Positions 40,822 to 50,343 of a DNA stretch of 64,000 bases are shown one piece after another. The translations under genes were made by a program, and so were the position numbers. Location: assembly GCF_040438645.1 (NCBI RefSeq), contig NZ_CP159253.1, positions 5,638,908 to 5,702,907 of the forward strand, in the 5' to 3' direction. Under the pieces are notes generated by a model, which ran no database searches, was not told the DNA's origin, and saw only the letters and a program-made list of their open reading frames with translations. Positions within the stretch are counted from its first letter, which is position 1, and every line of letters starts with the position of its first letter. This stretch comes from Mesorhizobium sp. WSM2240 (GTDB taxonomy: Bacteria > Pseudomonadota > Alphaproteobacteria > Rhizobiales > Rhizobiaceae).

Positions 40822-41954
40822 TGGCCGTGACCGAAGGCATCGGCCAGCGCGCCACACGGCCATGGCTGTCGCCGCTAAACCAGCGGCGCTGGCAGAATTT
40901 CAAGGCGAACCGGCGCGGCTACTGGTCGCTATGGATATTCCTCGTCCTGTTCGTCCTTTCGATGTTTGCCGAGTTCGTCGCCAATGATCGGCCGATCCTC
41001 GCCTTTTACAAGGGCGAGTTGCTGTTTCCGGCCGTCATCGACTATCCGGAGGAGAAGTTCGGCGGCTTCTACGCCGTCACCGACTATCGCGACCCGATAA
41101 TCTCGGATGAGATCGAGGCCAATGGCTGGCTGCTCTGGCCGCCGATCCGCTATTCATACCGTACGGTGAACAATGAAATCCCCGAGGCCGCTCCGGCCCG
41201 GCCGTCCTGGATGTTCACGAAGGAAGAACGCTGCCAGCGCTATCCGCTGGGCGTCGACGACCCGAACTGCACGATAGGCAACTGGAACTGGCTCGGCACC
41301 GACGACCAGGCGCGCGACGTGCTGGCCCGCGTTATCTACGGTTTCCGCGTTTCGGTGCTGTTCGGTCTGATCCTCACCCTGGGGTCGGCGGTCATCGGCG
41401 TTTCGGCCGGCGCAGTCCAGGGCTATTTCGGCGGCGCGGTGGATCTGATTTTCCAGCGCGTCATCGAGATCTGGTCGTCGATCCCGGTGCTTTATCTGCT
41501 CCTCATTATCGCAGCGATCCTGCCACCCGGCTTCTTCATCCTGCTCGGCATCATGCTCCTGTTCTCCTGGGTAAGCTTCGTCGGCATCGTGCGCGCCGAA
41601 TTCCTGCGCGCGCGCAACTTCGAATATGTGAACGCTGCGCGCGCTCTCGGCGTGCCGAACCGCACGATCATGTTCCGCCATCTGCTGCCCAATGCGATGG
41701 TGGCGACGCTGACCTTCCTGCCCTTCATCCTGAACGGGTCGATCACCACGCTGACTTCGCTCGACTTCCTAGGCTTCGGCCTGCCGCCGGGTTCAGCCTC
41801 GCTCGGCGAATTGCTGAAGCAGGGCCAGCGCAACCTCAATGCGCCTTGGCTCGGGTTCTCGGGTTTCTTCGTCATGTCGCTGATGCTGTCGCTCCTGATC
41901 TTCGTAGGCGAGGCGACGCGCGACGCGTTCGATCCGCGCAAGACGTTCAAATGA
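40821..41954 (+). CDS. yejE: Peptide ABC transporter permease YejE
   Basis: A 377-aa permease of the DppC type. A long periplasmic insertion (about residues 55-150) follows TM1, and the EAA loop reads VNAARALGVPNRTIMFRHLL. It forms the transmembrane channel with YejB. ATGA overlap with the ATPase gene indicates coupling. Confidence 0.92.
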   Translation: MAVTEGIGQRATRPWLSPLNQRRWQNFKANRRGYWSLWIFLVLFVLSMFAEFVANDRPILAFYKGELLFPAVIDYPEEKFGGFYAVTDYRDPIISDEIEANGWLLWPPIRYSYRTVNNEIPEAAPARPSWMFTKEERCQRYPLGVDDPNCTIGNWNWLGTDDQARDVLARVIYGFRVSVLFGLILTLGSAVIGVSAGAVQGYFGGAVDLIFQRVIEIWSSIPVLYLLLIIAAILPPGFFILLGIMLLFSWVSFVGIVRAEFLRARNFEYVNAARALGVPNRTIMFRHLLPNAMVATLTFLPFILNGSITTLTSLDFLGFGLPPGSASLGELLKQGQRNLNAPWLGFSGFFVMSLMLSLLIFVGEATRDAFDPRKTFK

Positions 41955-43594
41955 GGGGCCGCGACTTGACCTCCCCCTTACTCTCGGTCCGCGATCTCTC
42001 AGTCGCCTTCAGCCAAGGCGACAGGACGACCACAGCCGTCGACCATATTTCCTTCGATATCGCCAAGGGGGAGACGGTGGCGCTGGTCGGCGAATCCGGC
42101 TCGGGCAAGTCGGTCTCGGCGCTTTCGGTGCTCAAGCTCTTGCCCTATCCCCCGGCCAGCCATCCGTCCGGCCAGATCCTGTTCCATGGCCACGATCTTC
42201 TCACACAGGGTGAGAACGAATTGCGCAAGGTGCGCGGCAACAAGATCACCATGATCTTCCAGGAGCCGATGACCTCGCTCAATCCGCTGCACACGATCGA
42301 GCAGCAGATCGTCGAGATATTGGCGCTGCACCAAGGCATGGGCGATCGCCAGGCACGCGCCCGCACGCTGGAACTGCTCGGCGAGGTCGGCATACGCGAG
42401 CCGCAGAAACGGCTCCAGGCCTACCCGCACCAATTGTCGGGCGGGCAGCGCCAGCGCGTGATGATCGCCATGGCGCTGGCCAACGAGCCGGAACTTTTGA
42501 TCGCCGACGAGCCGACCACCGCGCTCGACGTTACCGTACAGGCGCAGATCCTCGAACTTCTTGCCGGTCTTAAGACCCGCAAGGGCATGTCGATGCTGTT
42601 TATCACCCACGACCTCGGCATCGTCCGCAAGATCGCCGATCGCGTCTGCGTGATGACCAACGGCAAGATCGTCGAGACCGGGCCGACCAAGGAAATTTTC
42701 GACAACCCGAAGCACGACTACACCCGTCATCTGCTCGCGGCCGAACCTAAGGGCCGGCCGCCAGTCGCCGACACCAGTGCGAAGACGGTGATGTCGGGCG
42801 AAGGCATAAAGGTGTGGTTTCCGATCAAGCAGGGCTTCTTCCGCAGAACCGTCGACCATGTGAAGGCGGTGGACGGCATCGACGTGACGGTGCGCGCCGG
42901 CCAGACGCTCGGCGTGGTGGGCGAATCCGGCTCGGGCAAGACGACGCTGGGCCTCGCTCTCGCCCGCATGATCTCGTCCGATGGCAAAATCCATTTCAAC
43001 GGCCGCGACATCGACCAGCTTTCCTTCAACGAAATGCGCCCGCTGCGGCGCGAATTGCAGATCGTTTTCCAGGATCCGTTTGGCTCGCTGAGCCCGCGCA
43101 TGTCGATTGCCGAAATCATCGAAGAGGGGCTGACGATCCACGAGCCGAAACTATCGGCCGAAGAGCGCGACCGGCGGGTGGTCGACGTGCTCAAGGAGGT
43201 CGGGCTCGATCCCGAGACGCGCTTCCGCTATCCGCACGAATTTTCCGGAGGGCAGCGCCAGCGCATCGCGATCGCGCGGGCGATGGTGCTCAATCCGCGT
43301 TTCGTCATGCTGGACGAGCCGACCTCCGCGCTCGACATGAGCGTGCAGGCGCAGGTGGTCGATCTCCTGCGCGATCTGCAGGCAAAGCACGATCTCGCTT
43401 ATCTGTTCATCAGCCACGATCTGAAGGTGATCCGGGCCCTCGCCAACGAGGTGATCGTCATGCGCAACGGCAAGATCGTCGAGTTCGGCCCGGCCAAGCA
43501 GATTTTCGAGGCGCCGCAGTCGGACTATACGAGAGCGCTGATCTCGGCGGCGTTCAAGATCGAGACCGCGCCGACCGGGATCGTCAGCGAATAG
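41951..43594 (+). CDS. yejF: Peptide ABC transporter ATP-binding protein YejF (double NBD)
   Basis: A 547-aa protein with two complete ABC ATPase domains fused, the YejF architecture. NBD1 has Walker A GESGSGKS (about residue 41) and signature [12 protein letters not shown]2 has GESGSGKTT (about 320) and [16 protein letters not shown]. Each domain is followed by an oligopeptide-transporter C-terminal segment. The ATG at 41951 overlaps the yejE stop (ATGA). Confidence 0.94.
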   Translation: MRGRDLTSPLLSVRDLSVAFSQGDRTTTAVDHISFDIAKGETVALVGESGSGKSVSALSVLKLLPYPPASHPSGQILFHGHDLLTQGENELRKVRGNKITMIFQEPMTSLNPLHTIEQQIVEILALHQGMGDRQARARTLELLGEVGIREPQKRLQAYPHQLSGGQRQRVMIAMALANEPELLIADEPTTALDVTVQAQILELLAGLKTRKGMSMLFITHDLGIVRKIADRVCVMTNGKIVETGPTKEIFDNPKHDYTRHLLAAEPKGRPPVADTSAKTVMSGEGIKVWFPIKQGFFRRTVDHVKAVDGIDVTVRAGQTLGVVGESGSGKTTLGLALARMISSDGKIHFNGRDIDQLSFNEMRPLRRELQIVFQDPFGSLSPRMSIAEIIEEGLTIHEPKLSAEERDRRVVDVLKEVGLDPETRFRYPHEFSGGQRQRIAIARAMVLNPRFVMLDEPTSALDMSVQAQVVDLLRDLQAKHDLAYLFISHDLKVIRALANEVIVMRNGKIVEFGPAKQIFEAPQSDYTRALISAAFKIETAPTGIVSE

Positions 43595-43616
43595 CATCCC
43601 AGGAAGAGACTAAGTC

Positions 43617-44558
43617 ATGCAGAAGGGCCGCATCCTGCTTTCGGTCACCGGCTTCAATCCGCAGCGCTGGCAGGAATTGCTGTCGGTCGACCGCGAAGTG
43701 GTGTTGGCGCCGGACGGACCGAACGATCCGACGATCACCTATGCGGTGGTTTGGAAGCAGCGCCCGAACCTGCTTGCCGGCCTCCCGAACCTGCGGGCCA
43801 TTTTCTCGATCGGCGCCGGCGTCGATCACATCTTCACGGACCCCAGCGTGCCGGATGTGCCGATCGTGCGGGTCGTCGCCGAAAATCTCACGCAATACAT
43901 GACCGAATATGTCGCCTGGCGGGTGCTCGACCATCACCGGCAGGGCATGCTCTATCGCGCTCAGCAGCGGAAGAAAATCTGGCATGAGCCGCCGCAGCGG
44001 CCGGCGAACGACATTTCGGTCGGCATTATGGGATTAGGTCAACTCGGCCGGGCCGCGGCGCAGGCGCTGCTGGCGCTTGGCTTCCATGTCAATGGCTGGG
44101 GTCGGACCGACAAGCCTATGGCCGGCGTCACCACGTTTTCCGGTGATGGCGGGCTGATCCCGTTCCTCAACGCCACCGATATCCTCGTGGTGCTGTTGCC
44201 GCTGACACCAGCAACGGAGGGCATCGTCAATTACGGGCTGCTGCGGGAACTGAGACGCCGCAACGGCCTCGGCGGGGCAGTGTTGATCAATGCCGGGCGC
44301 GGCAGGCTTCAGCGCGACGCCGACATTTTGCGCGCGCTGGAGGACGGCACGCTGAAGGAGGCGAGCCTCGACGTGTTCGAGGTGGAGCCGCTGCCCCGGA
44401 CAAGCCCGCTCTGGGCACATCCGCGCGTCTTCGTTACGCCGCATGCGGCGGCGACATCGGATCCCGCGCACCTCGCCGCGCCGATGCTCGAGCAGATGGA
44501 CGCCTACGAACGCGGCGAGCCGCTGCATAATCTGGTCAATCGCGAGGCGGGGTATTGA
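43617..44558 (+). CDS. ghrA: Glyoxylate/hydroxypyruvate reductase A-like D-2-hydroxyacid dehydrogenase
   Basis: A 313-aa NAD(P)-dependent dehydrogenase. The Rossmann motif is VGIMGLGQLGRAAAQALLAL (about residue 140). The catalytic Arg is in LINAGRGRLQ (about 225), the Glu in LDVFEVEPLP (about 255), and the His in VTPHAAATS (about 281). It resembles GhrA, which reduces glyoxylate to glycolate. AGGAAGAG precedes the ATG. It lies 22 bp after yejF and could be on the same transcript, though no functional link is evident. Malate synthase G, another glyoxylate enzyme, is far away in this window. Confidence 0.87.
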   Translation: MQKGRILLSVTGFNPQRWQELLSVDREVVLAPDGPNDPTITYAVVWKQRPNLLAGLPNLRAIFSIGAGVDHIFTDPSVPDVPIVRVVAENLTQYMTEYVAWRVLDHHRQGMLYRAQQRKKIWHEPPQRPANDISVGIMGLGQLGRAAAQALLALGFHVNGWGRTDKPMAGVTTFSGDGGLIPFLNATDILVVLLPLTPATEGIVNYGLLRELRRRNGLGGAVLINAGRGRLQRDADILRALEDGTLKEASLDVFEVEPLPRTSPLWAHPRVFVTPHAAATSDPAHLAAPMLEQMDAYERGEPLHNLVNREAGY

Positions 44559-44607
44559 TCGACCAACATCCAGACTGGTTGGCGCCGGCTACGAAACGAT
44601 GTTTATG

Positions 44608-45468
44608 CTAAGGCCGCCGGAAACCGGTCGGGCCGCCATAGAGGTAGCCGATGCGGTCGACGGCGTCGGAGAGCCGCTCGCGTGACACCAGCATGGTGTG
44701 GCCGTTGGCGTGGATCGTGTTCTCGGCGTCTGTCATGATCGCGACGTGGCCCTTCCAGAAGACGAGGTCGCCGCGCCGCAACCCCGAAAAGCCGGGGCCT
44801 GGCTCAACCGGCTCGCCGATGCTTTCGGCCTGCATGTCTGAATCGCGCAGCACCTCCCTGCCGGCCATTCGCATGGCGAGTTGCACCAGACCCGAGCAGT
44901 CGATGCCGAAAGCTGACACCCCGCCCCAGAGATAAGGCGTGTTGAGGAGCGTTTCGGCCACCGCGACATAATCCGGCGCCGCATCGCCGATCGGGCGCAG
45001 ATGGCCCGCCACCAGCGCTTCGCCGGACGCAAGGAGCGCATAGCGCGTGCCGCGAGTTTCGGCATAGTTCGCGACGGCCACCGCCGAGCCCATGGACAAT
45101 TCGCCGGAGCGCGGGAGCTTCAGGTCGGGACCGGGATAAAGAAAGCTGCGCGGCGCGGCGACGATATGCGTTGGTTCGGCCTCTCGCCGCCCAAGCGCTG
45201 CCTCGACCACATAGCCGACATAACCGTCGCTTTCCGCCTGGATCCACGCCCAGCCGGCCGCCTGTTCGAAGACCCGAACGTCTGCGCCGAAAAGCGCCTG
45301 GGTATTGACGCCGGCATCCGGGGCCGGAGCCTTCCTGATATCTGCTACGGCGGCGGAGATACGCGCCGGCTGCCCGGCTACAAAACGTTCGGCCGCGACT
45401 TCGCCCCGGAGGCGGTCGTCGGCGAGGTCGGAGCGAAAGGCATGCAGGCGGGCGTCACGGGCGGTCAA
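44608..45468 (-). CDS. NlpC/P60 (C40) peptidase with SH3-like domains
   Basis: A 286-aa cell-wall peptidase. SH3b-like domains (about residues 35-155) precede the NlpC/P60 domain. The catalytic Cys is in GIDCSGLVQLAMRMAG (about 190), and a following His is in FWKGHVAIMTD (about 241). Such enzymes cut D-gamma-Glu-diaminopimelate bonds in murein peptides. No signal peptide is seen, so a cytoplasmic recycling role is likely. The start is TTG at 45468, within the stop of the MarR gene (TTGA), arguing for translational coupling and for this start. Confidence 0.88.
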   Translation of the reverse strand: MTARDARLHAFRSDLADDRLRGEVAAERFVAGQPARISAAVADIRKAPAPDAGVNTQALFGADVRVFEQAAGWAWIQAESDGYVGYVVEAALGRREAEPTHIVAAPRSFLYPGPDLKLPRSGELSMGSAVAVANYAETRGTRYALLASGEALVAGHLRPIGDAAPDYVAVAETLLNTPYLWGGVSAFGIDCSGLVQLAMRMAGREVLRDSDMQAESIGEPVEPGPGFSGLRRGDLVFWKGHVAIMTDAENTIHANGHTMLVSRERLSDAVDRIGYLYGGPTGFRRP

Positions 45469-45815
45469 ATCGGCAACTCCTTGGCTTTGGCGATGATAAC
45501 ATCGCCGAGCCGCTCGACATAGAGCGCGCCCTCGACCGTCCTTCGGACCAGCACGTTGCGCTTGTCGAGTTCGTCGCGGTGGCGCGACACCAGCTTCAGC
45601 GCACCCATCGAATCCAGCGCGCGGGTTATCACAGGCTTGGTGACGTTGAGCCGCGCGGCAAGGCCGCGCACCGTGTGCGGCGGCGGGTCGAGATAGATGG
45701 TGAGCAGGATCGCCGCCTGGCGCACGGTCAGGTCAGGCGCGTCATCGCGCACCTCCGAAAGGGTGACCTGCTGCCAGAGCCGCAAGGCCTGGCTGGGACG
45801 CAAGGTGATGCTCAT
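45465..45815 (-). CDS. MarR-family winged-helix regulator
   Basis: A 116-aa protein carrying a compact winged helix: LTVRQAAILLTIYLDPPPHT leads into the HTH at about residues 44-70 (LAARLNVTKPVITRALDSMG), then the wing. It is shorter than typical MarR proteins (about 140 aa) and may have a reduced dimerisation part. It lies between an M17 aminopeptidase gene (76 bp upstream) and the C40 peptidase gene (overlapping), all on the minus strand, and probably regulates this operon. Confidence 0.8.
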   Translation of the reverse strand: MSITLRPSQALRLWQQVTLSEVRDDAPDLTVRQAAILLTIYLDPPPHTVRGLAARLNVTKPVITRALDSMGALKLVSRHRDELDKRNVLVRRTVEGALYVERLGDVIIAKAKELPI

Positions 45816-45891
45816 CGCCGCAGAATGGGGGCAAAACGTTTCGGTTCCGTTTCATTTGTGAGAGCCGATGGCGCTGAGGGCTTCGGTCGTC

Positions 45892-47256
45892 TCAGCCGTA
45901 CCTCCGGGCCAGTACGCGTTCCAGCGCGCGGATGCCCTGGGCTTCGCCGCCGGCAGGGCCGTGGGCGCGATCGGACGGGTTCCAGGCGAAGATGTCGAAA
46001 TGCGCCCAGCTTGCCGCCTTCTCGACGAAGCGGCGCAGGAAGAGCGCGGCCGTGATGGAGCCAGCGAAGCCGTCGGTGGTGACGTTGTTGATGTCGGCGA
46101 TCTTGGAGGTCAGCTTCGCCTCGTAGGGCCGCCACAGCGGCATGCGCCAGAGGGGGTCCTCGACCGCGATCGACGCGGCCGCGACTTCGCCGGCCAACGC
46201 TTCGTCGTCGGTGTAGAAGGGCGGAAGATCCGGCCCGAGCGCCACTCGCGCAGCCCCGGTCAGCGTCGCCATGTCGATCAAGAGCTGCGGCTCCTCCTCG
46301 TCGGCAAGCGCCAGCGCGTCAGCCAAGACAAGCCTGCCTTCCGCATCGGTGTTGCCGATCTCGACGGTGAGGCCCTTGCGGCTCGGCAGGACGTCGCCGG
46401 GCCGGAAGGCATTGCCCGAAATAGCGTTTTCCACCGCCGGGATCAGCACGCGCAGGCGGATGGCGAGTTTTGCTTCCATGATCATGGAGGCCAGGCCCAG
46501 CACGTTGGCAGCGCCGCCCATATCCTTCTTCATGATCAGCATGCCGCTCGCCGGCTTGATGTCGAGGCCGCCAGTGTCGAAGCAGACGCCCTTGCCGACC
46601 AGCGTGACCTTCGGGGCGTTCTTCGGTCCCCAGCGCATGTCGATCAGCCGCGGCGCTTCAGTCGAAGCACGGCCGACGGCGTGGATCATCGGGAATTTCT
46701 TTTCCAGCAGTGCATCGCCCTTAACGACATCGACCTTGGCCTTGTGCCTGGCCGCAAGCGCCCGGACAGCCTCTTCGAGGGCATCAGGGCCCATGTCATT
46801 GGTCGGCGTATTGATCAGGTCGCGGGCCAGGAACACGGCGTCGGCGACACGGCGGAGGTGCGCGATGTCGACGCCTGAAGGCACGGAAAAGCGTGGATTG
46901 GCCGACGGCTTCTTGCCATAACGAGTGAAGGCGTAGCCGCCAAGCAGCAGCCCGAGTGCGGTCAGCGCAGGGTCTTTCGGGTCGGACGCAAAATACCAGT
47001 CGCCCTCCGGCAGCGCCTTGGCCAGCGCGCCGGCGGTCAGCGACGCCTCGCCATCGCCCGTGCCGCAAATCGCGCCGGCCACCGCGCCGCCGGCGCCGGG
47101 CAGCAGCAGAACCTTGCCTGCCTCGCCGGTGAAGCCGTTTGCGGCAACCCATGCCGCGGCGGCGGGATCCAGTCCTGCCTTTTCGAAGCCGCCCCTGGCG
47201 ACGAGATGGACGGGCAGCGCTTTGCCGGGCTGCTCGGGCACGAGTTCGAGAGGCAT
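45892..47256 (-). CDS. M17 leucyl aminopeptidase-family protein
   Basis: A 454-aa dinuclear-metal aminopeptidase. The metal-binding and catalytic motifs VGKGVCFDTGGLDIKP (about residue 215) and EIGNTDAEGRLVLADAL (about 298) are intact; MKKDMGGAANVLG supplies the conserved Lys and Asp. The N-terminal domain is the divergent form found in Rhizobiales PepB-like enzymes. With the downstream C40 peptidase it suggests stepwise breakdown of short peptides, possibly murein-derived. Confidence 0.9.
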   Translation of the reverse strand: MPLELVPEQPGKALPVHLVARGGFEKAGLDPAAAAWVAANGFTGEAGKVLLLPGAGGAVAGAICGTGDGEASLTAGALAKALPEGDWYFASDPKDPALTALGLLLGGYAFTRYGKKPSANPRFSVPSGVDIAHLRRVADAVFLARDLINTPTNDMGPDALEEAVRALAARHKAKVDVVKGDALLEKKFPMIHAVGRASTEAPRLIDMRWGPKNAPKVTLVGKGVCFDTGGLDIKPASGMLIMKKDMGGAANVLGLASMIMEAKLAIRLRVLIPAVENAISGNAFRPGDVLPSRKGLTVEIGNTDAEGRLVLADALALADEEEPQLLIDMATLTGAARVALGPDLPPFYTDDEALAGEVAAASIAVEDPLWRMPLWRPYEAKLTSKIADINNVTTDGFAGSITAALFLRRFVEKAASWAHFDIFAWNPSDRAHGPAGGEAQGIRALERVLARRYG

Positions 47257-47288
47257 GTTTTAGGTCCTGGGCTTTGAGCGGGCGTTCC

Positions 47289-47309
47289 TTAACCATCCAT
47301 TAGGGTTAA
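47289..47309. promoter_or_regulatory. CtrA-like inverted TTAACC element upstream of tadD
   Basis: TTAACCAT (47289-47296) is the known 8-mer form of a CtrA site, and GGTTAA (47304-47309) completes a perfect 6-bp inverted repeat with a 9-bp spacer. It lies 71-91 bp before the tadD start, in the divergent gap with the aminopeptidase gene. CtrA control of Tad pili is known in alphaproteobacteria. Confidence 0.45.
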
Positions 47310-47379
47310 CGGAATATTTCTCCGGGTGGGGCAGGCGGCCGGAGAACGGTCGCGAAGACGAATGGAGGTTCGGGCGCCG

Positions 47380-48201
47380 ATGTTGACCAATCGCACGATG
47401 AACGCAACAGGCAAGCGGCTCATGACCGGCGTTTTCCTGGCCGTGATGGCCGCTGGCGTAGCAGGCTGCGGCACCTCAAAAATGACTACGGGCTCGATCT
47501 CGCGCAACTCCGGCAAGCCGATCGAAACCATGTCGGCCAGCGAACTCGACTCGACGGCCGACGCGCTGGGCAAGGCATACACGCGCGACACAGAGAACAA
47601 ACCCACAGCCATGCGCTACGCCAGCGTGCTACAGATGAACGGCAAGGCCGACCAGGCGCTCGCCGTCATGCGCAAGCTAGCCATCGATTATCCCAAGGAC
47701 CGCGAGGTGCTCGCAGCCTATGGCAAGGCGCTAGCCGGCGTCGGGCAGTTCGAACCGGCGCTGGACGCCGTGCGCCGGGCACAGACCCCGGAATATCCGG
47801 ACTGGAAGCTGGCCTCGGCCGAAGGCGCGATTCTCGATCAACTCGGCCAGACTGCAGAGGCGCGGCAGCTCTACCGCAAGGCTCTCGACCTGAAGCCGAA
47901 CGAGCCTTCGGTGCTTTCCAATCTCGGAATGTCCTACGTGCTGGAAGGCGATCTCAAGACCGCGGAGACTTATATGCGCTCGGCTTCGCAGGCCGCGGGA
48001 GCCGATAGCCGGGTGAGGCAGAATCTGGCGCTGGTCGTCGGACTTCAGGGCCGTTTCGAGGAAGCCGAGCAGATCGCCCGCCAGGAGCTTTCGCCCGAGC
48101 AGGCGGAGGCCAATGTCGCCTATCTGCGCGGCATGCTGGCGCAGCAGAACGCCTGGACCCAGATCAAGGCGGAAGAAAAGCCCGAAACCAATACGAACTG
48201 A
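47380..48201 (+). CDS. tadD: TadD-like TPR lipoprotein of the Tad pilus
   Basis: A 273-aa protein with a lipoprotein signal (VFLAVMAAGVAGC, lipid Cys at about residue 31) and at least four tetratricopeptide repeats from about residue 95 to 250. TadD lipoproteins support pilus assembly, probably by helping the secretin. The ATG at 47380 follows GGAGG at 11 bases; ATGs at 47362 and 47398 are alternatives. It is convergent with tadC, and a shared terminator separates them. Confidence 0.86.
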   Translation: MLTNRTMNATGKRLMTGVFLAVMAAGVAGCGTSKMTTGSISRNSGKPIETMSASELDSTADALGKAYTRDTENKPTAMRYASVLQMNGKADQALAVMRKLAIDYPKDREVLAAYGKALAGVGQFEPALDAVRRAQTPEYPDWKLASAEGAILDQLGQTAEARQLYRKALDLKPNEPSVLSNLGMSYVLEGDLKTAETYMRSASQAAGADSRVRQNLALVVGLQGRFEEAEQIARQELSPEQAEANVAYLRGMLAQQNAWTQIKAEEKPETNTN

Positions 48202-48226
48202 CGCATCGGCCCTATAGCCGGAACAC

Positions 48227-48257
48227 AAAAGCCGCGCGAAACCCACGCGGCTTTTTT
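48227..48257. terminator. Bidirectional terminator between tadD and tadC
   Basis: AAAAGCCGCG, a 9-nt loop, CGCGGCTTTTTT: a 10-bp stem with A-run on one side and T-run on the other, so it can end transcripts from both strands. Confidence 0.88.
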
Positions 48258-48286
48258 GCTGTTCCGGCTTCGAAACCTGCGATGCA

Positions 48287-49306
48287 CTACTGGCTGCTGG
48301 ACGATGAACCGCCATCGCCGAAGATGCCGCGCTCGCTGACCTGAATGCCGGCTGGGCCGAGGATGATGGCGAAGAGCACTGGCAGAAAGAAAAGAATCAT
48401 CGGCACGGTGAGCTTGGGCGGGAGCGCGGCAGCTTTCTTCTCTGCGGCGTTCATGCGCATCTCGCGGCTTTCGGCTGCGAGCACGCGCAGCGCCTGGGCG
48501 ACGGGCGTGCCGTAGCGCTCGGCCTGCACCAGTGCCTGAGTGACCGACTTGACCGTCTCCAGACCGGTGCGGGCGGCCAGATTCTCGTAAGCCTGCTTGC
48601 GCTCCTGGAGATAGGAGAGCTCCGCATTGGTGAGCACGAACTCCTCGGCCAGATCAGCTGACTGGCCGCCGATCTCGTCGGCCACCTTGCGCAGCGCCGC
48701 TTCGATGGACATGCCCGACTCAACGCAGATCAGCAACAGGTCGAGCGCATCCGGCCACGCCATCTGGATCGACTGCTTGCGCTTCGAGGCGCGATTGCTG
48801 ACATAGAGATTAGGAGCATAGAAGCCGGCATAGGCGACGACGATGCAGACGAAAAACCGTATCAAAGGCGGCTGATCGGGCAGGCCGCCGAGCAGGAACA
48901 GATAGACGGCCGCCAAAGCAAAGCCGACAAAAGGCAGGACGAGGCGGAAAAACAGGAACTTTGTCAGCGGGTTCTGGCCGCGGAAGCCGGCAACCTTGAG
49001 CGCGTTCAACGTCTTTTCGTCGACCAGCGCGCGCCTCAGATCCAGCTTCTCGACGATGTTGCGCATGCCGATCGACTGTTCCTCGCGCAGGCCTTTGCGG
49101 CGGCGCTCGGCGTCGGCGGCGAGGCGCGCGCGCTGCTTGGCGCGGAGCTCGTCGCGCTCCAGCGCCACCGATTTCATGCGCGACTTGAGCGGGTTGCCGC
49201 CGAATGCCGGCAGCACGGTGAACACCGTGGCGAAAACGGCGATGCTGACCAGTATTGCAATGAGAAAGGACGGGTCAGTAAGGGCTTTGACGACTTGATC
49301 GGTCAT
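48287..49306 (-). CDS. tadC: Tad pilus inner-membrane platform protein TadC
   Basis: A 339-aa membrane protein of the type II/IV secretion F-domain family (GspF-like). An N-terminal TM (about residues 10-35) and later TM helices flank the cytoplasmic helical domain, with QMAWPDALDLLLICVESGMS as the typical TadC block. It pairs with TadB as the assembly platform for the CpaF ATPase. It is last in the minus-strand operon, 4 bp after tadB. The Ser-rich end is ordinary. Confidence 0.92.
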   Translation of the reverse strand: MTDQVVKALTDPSFLIAILVSIAVFATVFTVLPAFGGNPLKSRMKSVALERDELRAKQRARLAADAERRRKGLREEQSIGMRNIVEKLDLRRALVDEKTLNALKVAGFRGQNPLTKFLFFRLVLPFVGFALAAVYLFLLGGLPDQPPLIRFFVCIVVAYAGFYAPNLYVSNRASKRKQSIQMAWPDALDLLLICVESGMSIEAALRKVADEIGGQSADLAEEFVLTNAELSYLQERKQAYENLAARTGLETVKSVTQALVQAERYGTPVAQALRVLAAESREMRMNAAEKKAAALPPKLTVPMILFFLPVLFAIILGPAGIQVSERGIFGDGGSSSSSQ

Positions 49307-49310
49307 TTCC

Positions 49311-50324
49311 TCAGACCTCGAAATTCATCATCTTGCGCATGACGAAGATGCCAATCGACATCCAGACGCCGGAAATGCCGAGGATAAGATGGCCGGTGCT
49401 CGTGGTGAACAGCGGCATGATGTAGTTGGGGCTCGACAGGTAGACGAGGAAGGCCACGATGAAAGGCAGGGCGCCGATGATCGCGGCGGAAGCCTTCGCT
49501 TCCATGGACAGCGCCTGCACCTTCGCCTTCATCTTCTTGCGGTCGCGCAGCACGCGGGAAAGGTTGCCGAGAGCTTCCGACAGATTGCCGCCGGCCTGGC
49601 TCTGGATCTGGATGACGATGCCGAAGAACCCTGCTTCGGGGCACGGCATGGTTTCGGGCATGCGCATTGTCGCCTCCGGGATCGATAGGCCGACCTGCTG
49701 CGATTCAACGATGCGGCGAAACTCGGTCCTGACCGGCTCGGGCGATTCATTGGCGATGAGCCGGATACCGTCATTGAGTGGAAGGCCCGACTTCACCGCG
49801 CGCACGATGATGTCGAGCGCATTGGGAAACTCCTCGAGGAAAGCCTTGACGCGGCGCGACCGCCGAAACAACACGAACCAGCGCGGCAGGCCAAGCGTGC
49901 CGGCGATAAGCGCGCCGCCCACCACCATCAGGGGGGCGCCCAGCATGAAGGTCGCGAGCGTCAGCGCGAGGCCGAAGACTAGCGAATAGAGATAGAAGCG
50001 CTCGACCGTCACGGTCATGCCGGCTTGCCGAATCTGAACCTTGAGCGGCGGTTTCTTAATGTTCTGGTCCTTCGCTTTCTGCTTGGCGTCGAGGTCGTTC
50101 AGCGTATCCTGCACGGATTTGCGGCGCTTGGCCGCTTCGGCCATCCGGTCGCGCGACGCCTTGACCACGGAGCGGTCGGTGTCCGCGCGCTTGACGGTTT
50201 CAAGCCGCTTGCCGGCATTCTTCTCAGTAGCGATGGTGTTGAACAGGAACGCATAGGCGACGGCACCGGCGCTGCAGCCTGCGAGCGCGATGAAGGCCAG
50301 TATCGTTCCGTCGATGCCGAACAT
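49311..50324 (-). CDS. tadB: Tad pilus inner-membrane platform protein TadB
   Basis: A 337-aa GspF-family membrane protein. A TM near the N-terminus, two TMs at about residues 120-165 and further TMs at the C-terminus flank the F domain, which includes EFPNALDIIVRAVKSGLPLN. I chose the ATG at 50324 (MFGIDGTILAF); reading further upstream overlaps cpaF. It works with TadC. Confidence 0.92.
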   Translation of the reverse strand: MFGIDGTILAFIALAGCSAGAVAYAFLFNTIATEKNAGKRLETVKRADTDRSVVKASRDRMAEAAKRRKSVQDTLNDLDAKQKAKDQNIKKPPLKVQIRQAGMTVTVERFYLYSLVFGLALTLATFMLGAPLMVVGGALIAGTLGLPRWFVLFRRSRRVKAFLEEFPNALDIIVRAVKSGLPLNDGIRLIANESPEPVRTEFRRIVESQQVGLSIPEATMRMPETMPCPEAGFFGIVIQIQSQAGGNLSEALGNLSRVLRDRKKMKAKVQALSMEAKASAAIIGALPFIVAFLVYLSSPNYIMPLFTTSTGHLILGISGVWMSIGIFVMRKMMNFEV

Positions 50325-50343
50325 CAGAGCACGCTCCCGCGCA

